Shown here piece after piece: positions 55,365 through 64,000 of a stretch of DNA of 64,000 nt (the first letter of the stretch is position 1; every line of letters starts with the position of its first letter). The notes beneath the pieces are model-generated. The model was not told where the DNA came from. It saw only the letters and a list, made by a program, of their open reading frames with translations, and did no database searches. The position numbers were made by a program, and so were the translations under genes. The stretch lies in NCBI GenBank assembly GCA_036417435.1, contig CM070901.1:164382044-164446043 (forward strand), read 5' to 3'. Source of the stretch: Inia geoffrensis (lineage: Eukaryota > Chordata > Mammalia > Artiodactyla > Iniidae).

Positions 55365-56620
55365 AATATATAGAGTATTCATTTATTCATTCAACAAATG
55401 TTGACTGAGCACTGATTATGGGTTGAGCATTGGGGATACGATGATGACACAGGTCCTTCCCTCGTAGAGCTCTCAATTTTGTGTCCAATTCGTTTGCTGC
55501 TTGTCTCATCTGACTAGAATGGAAGGTAACCCTTGATCTTGGATGTTGAGAGATGTGTAGGAGTTCACAGGAGGGAAAGTAGGGGAAGGGTGTCCTAGGC
55601 AGAGGGCAAAGCATGTGCAGAGCCTACAAGTAAATCAAAGTGCAGTAGGCTGGAAACTGAGGTGATGCTCAGAGACGAGAAGAGAAGCTGCAAAGAGGGA
55701 AGAAGCCAGATGTCACAGAGCTTAGATGCCATGCTCGGGGGTTTAGATTTTGTCTAGTGGGCCACAAGGGGTCATGGGAAGTCTTTAGCGACAGGACAGT
55801 GTGAGGAAATGATGGTGGTCTGACCTAGAAGAGGTGAGTGGGAAGGAAAGGAGACTCATTTAGGCACAAGAACTAGTGGGGTTCCAGTTCCAGAGCTGTG
55901 ACCTCAGGAAAGTCACACAACCTCTGTGACCTGGGTCCATCACATGAGGATGGGAGACAGTACCGGAGCCGGGCTTATGGTGTATGCTCGATAAACAATA
56001 GCCATTATTGTCAGTTATCGGTAGGACATGGCAGGGCGTCAGATGAGGAGGAGATTTTACTGAGCACCTACTGAGTGCTGGGTACTGTGCCAGGTGCTGG
56101 GGCCCAGAGGGGAGGGAGGTGGTCTGCGGCTTCAGGAAGCTCACACACCCGTTACCACAGCTCACGAGGACAACAGAGCGCGGGGTGTGAGGGTGGAGGC
56201 AAAGCACCTCGGAAGGTTAGAGGAGCATGAGGGCTCTGGGTGGCTCACGAAGGAGCTGGCATTGAGCCGGACCCTAAAGAGGCTGGTTGAACTTGGGCAG
56301 GCAGAGGTGGGAGGAGGAGCTTCGGGGAGAAGGAGCCCTGTGAACGACAGCCTGAGGGCAAGGGGTCTAATCCGGCTGTTGTGTGGGACACAGGAAGGGG
56401 GTGTCGTGGGATGGGATTATGGAGGCGAGACCTTGGTGGCCAGGCTAAGAGGAGGGGTCAGCACGGGCTGAGCTGCACTCTAGAAATCCCATGTTTTGGT
56501 GGTGACATGGAACGTGTCCATTAGAGACTTTGCTCCAGGCTCCGCCAGTAAAGCCATTGGGTGACGGTGAACAAAATGCCATTGCCCTCCTCGACCTCAG
56601 TTTCCCCATCTGTGTGATGA
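55365..56620. repeat. L2 and MIR cluster
   Basis: Antisense L2 at about 55365-55860 (TTCATTCAACAAATGTTGAC, GGGGATACGATGATGACAC) and 56050-56460 (TTACTGAGCACCTACTGAG). Sense MIR at about 55870-56020 and 56510-56620. Confidence 0.7.
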
Positions 56621-57227
56621 ATTTAGTCTTGTTTAGGAGGGAATTCCGGTATCATGTCCTGGGGTTGGCCTAGCCTACTTTGTTGGGCATCTTCTGGCCT
56701 GGGATTCTGGGTCTCAGCAGTGCTTCCTTCCTGAGCACTCTCAGCCAAAGAAAGGAGCAAAATGAGGGGTTCCCCAGAGGCAGGTTTGGGGTGCTGCAAA
56801 TGAGGGGCCGGGAGTTGCACACGGAAAGGAGGGGTCTTCGCCTGGATCTGACTCCAAGCCCCAGAGGGAAACCAGAAGAGAATGTCAAGGTCCCTCTTCC
56901 CTCTGGCCCTGACCCGTGTGGTGGCAGATGTGGGCCATGTGCCCAGTCCCTGGTCCAGGGGGTATCAGGACTATTCTGCCCACTGACAGAGGAGCAGGGC
57001 TTGGGTTCAAGAATGTGGCCCAGGGCTTAGAGTCCCCTGGGGTTAAGGAGCCAGGAGGCCAATCTCAGGGTGGCAGAGCCAAGTAAACGCCCATGGGTAA
57101 CTGGGTTCATTTATATTTGGTGTTGCCAGGAGTTGTGGTCTAAGGCAAGTCCTGGTGACACCCCAGCTGCCCGGGATCCTGGCTGCAAAGGGCTCTTTAA
57201 GCATCTCACCTGTGAGGTGGGGCCGGC

Positions 57228-57320
57228 AGAGAATTAATTTCCTGTGCTATTTTAATTTTGCTGTATTTAATTTGCTGTTTATTTTAATTAATTAATGGCG
57301 GGTAATGGTCTATCGTAACT
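57228..57320. promoter_or_regulatory. AT-rich homeodomain-site island, candidate conserved enhancer
   Basis: A compact block of TTAATT/TAATTA/TTTAAT motifs, ending TTAATTAATTAATGGCGG, in a GC-rich setting with no match to any repeat I recognise. Confidence 0.35.
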
Positions 57321-57839
57321 TGCTGCGGCTGGCTCCTCTTCCTTTTCAGAAGGGTGGAAGGCCAGGCCAGGTGATTGCCGAGTTAGCAGTGGGGGCACGG
57401 GATGGCCTTGGGGGCCTGACCCTCTCCCCCTTTGCCCCTCAATCCAAGGGTCTTCTCCACTCTCCCGGGTTCTCCTCCAAATGGGCCCTCTCCTCCCCCC
57501 TCACTAGTAGCCCCTCCTACTTCTTCCTCTTCTCCCCTCAGGCCTGCCTCAGGGCCTCAGATGCAGTAACTTGGCGAAGAGAGGCCAACAAGAGATCCCT
57601 GACTGTCCCCCAAGAAACTGTATTTTAATGGCATAGGTGGTAGATTAAAGGACAGGGAGCTTGGCTTGCAACCGAAGTGGTGCTTAAGAGCTGTTGGGAA
57701 AACTTATAAAGTGGGGGTCAGTTTTAAATGGCAGCTCCCTTCCCCACCCCAGCGCCCAAACAGCACGCCCATCGGTGTGGTCAGGCCTATGGGACACTAG
57801 CATGTTCAAACGCCTGTGAACACATCCATGGACGTCATT

Positions 57840-60800
57840 TCAGTTATTAGTTAATCTCTAGGACAGACCTCCAGGGGAGGAGTATCCCCTGTAGAGAGGA
57901 GGAAGTGAGGTTCAGAGAGGCTAAGTGACTTGTCCAAGGTCACACAGCAACTAAGGAAAGCAGGGTCTGGATTCTGGCTATTATCTATCTGGCTGCATAG
58001 AAGGAGTTAACAGTTGGAGGGAAGGGAGGGGAAGTGGCTTGGGGCTTAGGGTAGGGGGGTTAGGTCAGAAGACTGATGGGGCCAGGAGATGGGGTCCTCT
58101 GGCTTTCGAGGATGTGGGGAGAGGAGAGGAGTGGGTCCGTGCCACAAGGGACTTCCTGAGATGTGAGGTCTCTGCCACCTGTTTCCATTTCCCTCGGTGC
58201 CTTCAGTTGTCTCTTTGGAACTGGGGTTTGCTTTGTCACTTGCACTGTACCTTACCAGGGGGACCCTTCCATGGCTAGGTGGAACTCTACTTTTATTTAT
58301 TTAACAAACACATAGCATTTACCACGTCCCAGATACTCTTGTAACTTTATAAATAGATATTCATTTAATCATCATAGTATTCCTCTTATTATCGTCTTTA
58401 TTTTACATATCAGAAAACTGAGGCTTAGAAAGGTTAAGTATTGATAACTTGTCCAAGGTCACACAGCCAGTACCTGGTGGAGCAGCCTTTGAACTTGGAA
58501 TACCAGGATCCATAGTCCTAGTTCTGAGCCACCATACCATCCTGCCCCCTTAATGCTCTAAGTGGGAGATAGGGCCCTGAATTCCCGGGACGTACTGCAT
58601 CTTTGGGGAGCCTCTAGCCTTGGTTGAAGGGGAGGTCCAGCCCCACCCTCACCAAACCCAAGTCTGATAGGGCAGACAGAGCCCACAAATCTAGAGCTGC
58701 TTTGTGAGGGAAGCTGGCAGAGTGTCAGGGTGTGCCTGGCTGGGAGGCGCATATCAGCAGTTAGGAAGCCTCTGGAGCACGGCCCCTTGGCCACAGTTCT
58801 GGCCATGGTAGGGGGTCGGGGACACAGAAGTGTTGACAGAAGCATTGCCTCAGACGGAGCCCTCAGAGAGCTTGCCTTCTGACTGACTGGAAAAACAAGG
58901 CAGGTGTGTGTGAACAGTTATCAACAGTTGTGTAAGACGGGGAGAGAAACGGCACAAAACCCGAGGCCGTTGAAAGAGTTTGGGCTTGGAATCCTTTGTG
59001 GCCATTTGACTCCTCTCTCAGCCTCAGTTTCCTCACCTGTCAAGGGGAAAAAATGATGACTCTGACTCCACAGGATTTTGTGAGGCTCAAATTAGATAAA
59101 ATGTGAAGGGTTTGAGGTCTGGAGCAGGGGCCCAGTGAGCATCCATCTAGATGGCATTGGAGCAGATCAGAATGGGAATAGTGAGGATGAGGAGGCCAAT
59201 GAGGATCTCGGCTTTGGAGTCAGACGGCTTGGGTTTAAATCCCAACCATGACGAGTCGCTTACCCTCTCTGGCCTTGATTTCCTTGTCTGTAAAATGGGT
59301 ATAATAATAGTGCACCCCCCCCCACCATCATTGGGTATTGTGAGGATTAAACTAGTTAATTCATTTATTAAATAAGCAATATTGAGCACCTGCTGGGTGC
59401 CAGTCATATTTCTACTCACTGCAGATAATAATCAGTACATGTTAGCGATCTTATTGTCATCATCAGTCATTTTCAGGAGGCAGGGGACTGTTCAGGGAGG
59501 AGGAAAAGAGGAGGCTGAGGCTTTTCAGGGTCTTCGCCTAGACGGGGATGAACGACATTCTGATCACAGGTTGATATTTAGTGAGTGCTTACCATGTTCT
59601 CGGCACGTTAGCTTATGAGGCTTATGAGGTGCTCACATCATCCCCGTTTTGCAGGTAGCAAACAGGTCGAGAGAGGTGTAGTGACCTGCCCAAAGGAACA
59701 CAGCTAGTAGGGGGTAGAGCTGGGTTTTGAGAGACTCAAAAGCCAGGCTGTTGATTACAAAGCTTTAAACCTGATTAAGAGATGGCATGGGGTGGGGGCA
59801 GTGATCTAGCAGAGGAAGGAGGGAGAGACCTGGCCAGGAGAGGGACGGAGGTGGGCAAAGCCTCCAAACTCGGCAAATAGTGAGGAATGGACCAAGTCAG
59901 CATATGCTCCCCCAGTGGGTTTTCCCAGCAGTAAACAACAAGGCATGAGCTCAGGGAAGGGAGCGAGTGAAGACTGGAGGCCAGGCTCCCCAGAAGGAGG
60001 TGGGTCTTGAGAAACAGGCAGTTGAAAGACATGGGGAGCCGGTGCATTCCAGGCAGAGCGCACAGCATCCGCAAAGGCCCTGAGGTGAGTGAGCAGCATG
60101 GTGTAGGGCTGAGAAGTGGGAGGAAATGGCTGAGGGAGGTCAGAATGAGGGTTGGGAGGGCTGGTGGCCTCAGGGGCATAGGGAGAGAGACAGCCCCAGG
60201 GAGATGGGGAGGATGACAGATTCAAGAGGCCTAGCTAATGTAGGAATAGAAATAGCCTCCCATCTGGACAGGAAATAGAGCACAGTGAACAAGAGGGCAG
60301 GTTCTATAGTCACATTCTAGTCAGGCTGCTTCCTACCGTGTGATCAGAGCAAGGCACTTGATGTCTCATTTTCAAAATGAGGGGTAATGAAAGTACCTCT
60401 CTCCTAAGATGAGACCATCTGTGAGGAGTGCGTAGTGCAGTGCCGGGCACATAGTAAGCGCTTGATTCATTCATTCATTCCTCAACTACCAAGTGCACAC
60501 TTGGTGTCAGGCACTTTTTTAGGGCACACAGCAGAAAACAAAGTAGATAAAAATCCCTGCCCTCAAAGAGCTTACATTTAGAGGGTGAAACAGTTAACAC
60601 AAAAATCAGTAAAATATATGGTTTGTTAGATGCTGATAAATGCCAGGGAGAAAAATGAAACATGGAAAGGGCTTGGGGAGTGCCAAGGTTACAGGGTGGT
60701 TGCAATTTCAAGTAAGCTTATAAATGGAGGCCATTGTATAGAATTATTATACAGCTGTATTATAGCATTACTTGTATGACAGGTTTTAGTAGAAAAAGCA

Positions 60801-61550
60801 CCTTCCAGTTTAGGAGGCATTTATCCTTCATTAGCATCACTCAAGGTGTAGGTATCTCTGTCCCCATTTTATAGATAAGGACATTGAGGCTCAAAGAGAA
60901 GATTCTGACCTTGGAGTCATGACTCGAGGGTAGGCTATACTGGCTGACTCCCTGTGACAAGAGGAGTGTTGTTCCTGAAAGTCTGGTGAGAAGGAGAGAG
61001 AGGCTAATTGCAGAGGGTATAGAAAGTGGCTAAGGTGGGTCAGTGTCTCGGGATAGAGCTGAGCTGGAGAGCAGGGGCAGAGGCCTACTTCCTGGAGCCA
61101 GAGCTCAGGTCAGCATACCTCAGTGTGGCCTGATCAGAGTGGGTTCGAAGTGGCTGGACCCAGGGGCAACCCTGAGGGCAGAGCAGGGGCAGCAGGCTGG
61201 GCCTGAGACACTGCGTGATTGAGCAGAGGGATAGAATCTGTCCAGAACTGAGTGAGTGTGTGGGTGGCAGTATGGAGAATATGGGAGGGGCTTGAGGAGA
61301 GGATATGGAGAATATGGGAGGGGCCTGAGGAGAGGATATGGAGAATATGGGAGGGGCTTGAGGAGAGGATATGGAGAATATGGGAGGGGCTTGAGAGGAC
61401 TGACCAGACAAGAGGGAACAGTAAGGAGGTTGGTGGGCCAGAGCTGGCTGTGCAGGCTCTTGAATATCAGGGTACAGACCTCGGCCTTGATGTTGTTGTC
61501 AGCAGTGGGGAGCTATTAAAGTTTTTGGAGCAGGGACATGGTGTCATGAG
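57840..61550. repeat. MIR/L2-rich stretch
   Basis: Many MIR fragments in both orientations, with antisense L2 at about 59830-60240 (GGTGCATTCCAGGCAGAGCG) and 60470-60720 (AAAATCCCTGCCCTCAAAG). A CCCCCCCCC run occurs at about 59318. Confidence 0.7.
61271..61398 (+). repeat. 33-bp minisatellite, about 3.9 copies
   Basis: The unit is TATGGAGAATATGGGAGGGG plus 13 bp. The copies are almost identical (one C/T difference), so the array is young. Confidence 0.95.
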
Positions 61551-61558
61551 AATGAGAT

Positions 61559-61634
61559 TTTTTTTTTTTTTTTTTTTTTTTTTTGCAGTACGTGGGCCTC
61601 GCACTGTTGTGGCCTCTCCCGTTGCCATTTTGGT
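61559..61634 (-). mobile_element. 5'-truncated CHR-2-like SINE tail, antisense
   Basis: A T-run (about 25) followed by TGCAGTACGTGGGCCTCGC and GGCCTCTCCCGTTGC, the reverse complement of the last 50 or so bases of CHR-2. The head is missing. Confidence 0.85.
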
Positions 61635-61689
61635 TAAAATCGTGTGAGGTTAACAGACTTGTCAAAGTCCATTCATGGAACCAAGCTAG

Positions 61690-61950
61690 ATCATCAATAA
61701 TAGTAAAAATAGCAGCTAGCGTTACATGCTTATTATGGGCCAGGTGCTTATTATGGGCAAAGTGCTATACATCATAATCCTGTTCAGTCCACTCAACAAC
61801 CCTATGAGGTAGGTACCATTATTATCATTCTGTTAAGAGTTGAGGAAACTGAGGAGGCCTAGAGAGGTAGAGTGACTCGCCCAAAGTCAGAGCTGGAATC
61901 AAAACCTGGGTGTGTCAGCTCCAGAGCTTGAGATCTTAACCGCTATAGTT
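61690..61950 (-). repeat. MIR
   Basis: Nearly full-length antisense MIR (CAACAACCCTATGAGGTAGG, GAGGAAACTGAGGAGG, CCAGAGCTTGAGATCTTAAC). Confidence 0.85.
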
Positions 61951-62611
61951 AAAGGCTAGGATTCTAGGATGGAGGAAGAAGTGGCAGGGAGGAGGGCAGA
62001 TGTGGGAGAATTTTCAAAGAAAGCCATGGAGAAGGAGACCTAGAGAGAAACTGGGGGAAAGGCGGATAGTGGTGCCAGCTCAGTCCTGAGGTGATAGGCA
62101 CAAGGTGGTTGGAGGTGAAGATTCCATTTGGAGGCGCCTTGTGTAGCTTCCAGGAGATTGGTATCTGTCCCACATGACCCTCAGCTAAGTGACCTGCTCT
62201 GGAGCCTGCTGGGGAGGGGTGGGGCTACTCTGTCTTCTTGGCTTGATTATGTTCTGCCCCTTTGGCAGGAAGAGCTTACCCTTGACTCTTTGACTCAGCC
62301 TCCAGTGCTGTCTCTGGAATCTACCCTTCCTCCCCCTTCCCAAGGCCATTGACAAGGGCCAGTGGGCCTTGATCTCTCTAGGGGAGTTTGGAAGTGGGGA
62401 CACCCTTTCCATCCCAGAGAAGAGTATTGGGGCCCATGTCCTGAGATCAGAGTGGGATCTGGAACCCAAACAACGTTGGGTACATGTTAGGTTCTGGTTG
62501 AGATCCTGATCAGCAATGCCATCTAGGAGGAGGTGATTGAGATTAGACTGGGCCATAGTCTCAGGCTGGAATCTAGATTTATGGTGGGTTGGACTTGCTG
62601 GTCATCTAGAA

Positions 62612-63051
62612 CAGGGGTTGGAAACTTTCTGTAAATGGTCCGATAGCAAAGATTTTAGGCTTTGTAGACCATTGGGTCTCTGTCATGAGTACTCAGCTCT
62701 GCCATTGCACCTTGAAAGCCTTCATAGACAGTGCTTGAATGAATGAACATGGGTGGGGACTTCCCTGGCAGTCCAGTGGTTAAAGACTTTGCCTTCCAGT
62801 GCAGGGGGTGCAGGTTCAATCCCTGGTCGGGGAGCTGAGATCCCATGTGCCTTGGAGCCAAAAAACCAAAATATAAAACAGAAGCAATATTCTAACAAAT
62901 TCAATAAAGACTTTAAAAATGGTCCACATAAAAAAAAAAAATCTTAAAAAAAAAAAAAAGAACAAGCATGACTTTGGTCCAATCATACTTGAATCATAAA
63001 AACAGAGAGCAGGCTAGATTTGGCCCTCTGGCCATAGTCTGCCAATCCCTG
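62612..63051. mobile_element. Non-autonomous hAT (Charlie-type) DNA transposon with nested SINE
   Basis: Terminal inverted repeats CAGGGGTTGG and CCAATCCCTG are flanked by a perfect 8-bp duplication, ATCTAGAA (62604-62611, 63052-63059). This is the hAT signature. A diverged relative without a clear end lies at about 8950-9214. Confidence 0.88.
62757..62945 (+). mobile_element. Cetartiodactyl tRNA-Glu SINE inside a hAT element
   Basis: Head GGACTTCCCTGGCAGTCC, B-box GGTTCAATCCC, then an AT-rich tail and poly-A. It interrupts the hAT element at 62612-63051. No clean duplication is seen. Confidence 0.85.
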
Positions 63052-63400
63052 ATCTAGAACTTTATTCTTCCTGCGGATGTCTAGATCTTAAATACTGCTA
63101 GACAGTGATCTAAGCAAGCAAGGCTGGGTGATCTAGAGCCACACTCTTGCTGGATCTAGATATTGGGAATTGGTGATCAAGAAATGTACTAGAGAGTGGT
63201 TTAAAGCAGACTAAGCCATAATCTCTGGCTGAGCCAGATTCACAGAAATCTGGGGAGGGGTGGTGTGGGATGGTGAGATTTAGACCCACACGTAAGGCTG
63301 TGGTCTGGATATGGGGAAGTGGGTGAGCTAAAACCACACAGATATTGATCTAGAGCAGGCAAAGTCTTGGTCCAAAGCCAGAACACCATATGATCTAGAA

Positions 63401-63704
63401 CAGCACTGTCCAATGGAAATGTAATAGGAGCCACATATGTAATCTAAATTTTCTAGTAGCACATTAAACAAAGTAAAAAAAAAGAAATGAATTAGTGTTA
63501 ATAATATATCTTATGTAACCCAGTATACCCAAAATATAGTCATTTAAACACATAGCCATTGTAAAAATCATTGAGATATTTTATATTCTTTTTTCATATT
63601 TAGACTTCAAAATCTGGTGTATATTTTATATTTACAGCACATCCCAGTTGCAGCTAGCCACATTCCCAGTGCCCAATAGCTAGTTTCTACCACATTGGGC
63701 AGCA
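63401..63704. mobile_element. hAT-type DNA transposon relic
   Basis: One end is CAGCACTGTCCAATGGAAAT and the other ATTGGGCAGCA (reverse complement), with an AT-rich interior. No coding capacity. Confidence 0.7.
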
Positions 63705-64000
63705 TATTCTACCAGCATTGCGCAGTTTGGAAGCAGGCTTTTCTTTGGGACCAGGGTCCAGAGGAGTCATGAGCCAGGATGATCTGGAGTAGATAGAGTT
63801 GGACACACCAGAGGTTATATTCTTAGCAGACTTGAGCTGGGTATAGACTGGTGGCTTATCCTGGGAGTGCATCTAGGCCCTGGGTTGGGAGGTGGTAGTG
63901 GTAGTGGTGGTGGTGGGATCCCTTCCTTGGAGTCCTGACCAACTGGCCTCCAGCCCCTCCCTCCCTCATCCCAATGTCACCTCTGACTCTGGAGTCTGGT

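Larger units (their letters stand above)
49640..57225 (+). other. AHDC1: Presumed AHDC1 intron, middle part
   Basis: Mostly unique GC-rich sequence. It holds a minisatellite near 51.3-51.48 kb, a MIR at about 51780-52020 (minus), degenerate CA-rich blocks at about 53.97-54.5 and 54.7-55.15 kb, and L2/MIR relics from about 55.36 to 56.62 kb. I recognise no exon. Confidence 0.45.
57325..64000 (+). other. AHDC1: Presumed AHDC1 intron, distal repeat-rich part
   Basis: Dense in ancient repeats: MIR at about 57890-58000, 58290-58530, 58975-59150, 59205-59360, 59560-59770, 60275-60470 and 61690-61950; L2 at about 59830-60240 and 60470-60720; a truncated SINE; and two hAT elements. The window ends inside this region without reaching coding sequence. 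Confidence 0.5.

Noticed and set aside
61260..61520. Frame with an 11-residue GEYGRGLRRGY-type repeat
   Set aside because: It is the translation of the 33-bp minisatellite, bounded by non-coding L2/MIR sequence.
41000..64000. Search for the large AHDC1 coding exon
   Set aside because: No multi-kilobase open frame with AT-hook (GRP core) motifs is present. In human it lies about 50 kb from the promoter, beyond this window.

Overview
The window looks like nuclear DNA from a cetacean, most likely a toothed whale. The evidence is about a dozen tRNA-Glu-derived SINEs of the cetartiodactyl CHR type. Several are young, near-identical CHR-2-like copies with clean target-site duplications. They sit on a placental background of MIR, L2, L1, MLT1 and Tigger/hAT relics. 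Genes are spliced, so almost every long uninterrupted reading frame here is spurious.

One protein-coding gene is complete and clearly recognisable: FGR, a Src-family tyrosine kinase, on the + strand. Its eleven coding exons run from 21903 to 30592 and join into a 527-residue protein. Every exon length and splice phase fits the Src family, and all catalytic and regulatory motifs are present. Upstream of the ATG are two CpG-containing or GC-rich candidate 5' exon/promoter regions (about 13.4-14.9 kb and 20.7-20.9 kb), an RFX X-box at 21007 and a PU.1-like site at 21781. The 3' UTR probably ends near 31.19 kb.

About 8 kb downstream is a strong CpG island (about 39.27-41.0 kb) with a ZNF143/THAP11-type site and a consensus splice donor at 40343. 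In mammals the neighbour downstream of FGR, on the same strand and at about this spacing, is AHDC1. I read the island as the AHDC1 promoter and first non-coding exon, and the rest of the window (40.3-64 kb) as its first intron or introns. The large AHDC1 coding exon is not in the window.

Layout: 0-13 kb is repeat-rich intergenic DNA, with an L1 3' end broken by three SINEs, MER2-like and MLT1 relics, a degenerate minisatellite, and some unexplained coding-like blocks on the minus strand at about 4.9-6.6 kb. 13.4-21.9 kb is the putative FGR 5' region. 21.9-31.2 kb is FGR. 31.2-39.3 kb is intergenic, with an unusually long pure CA repeat, a CA/CG Z-DNA-type tract and two divergent CTCF-like motifs. 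39.3-41 kb is the AHDC1 island. 41-57.5 kb is GC-rich intron with several AT-rich islands that look like conserved enhancers and large degenerate CA/TG-rich blocks. 57.8-64 kb is MIR/L2/hAT-rich intron.

I found no functional tRNA or rRNA gene, no CRISPR array and no prokaryotic or viral gene. The ERV-related material is limited to two MLT1 LTR relics with no coding capacity.
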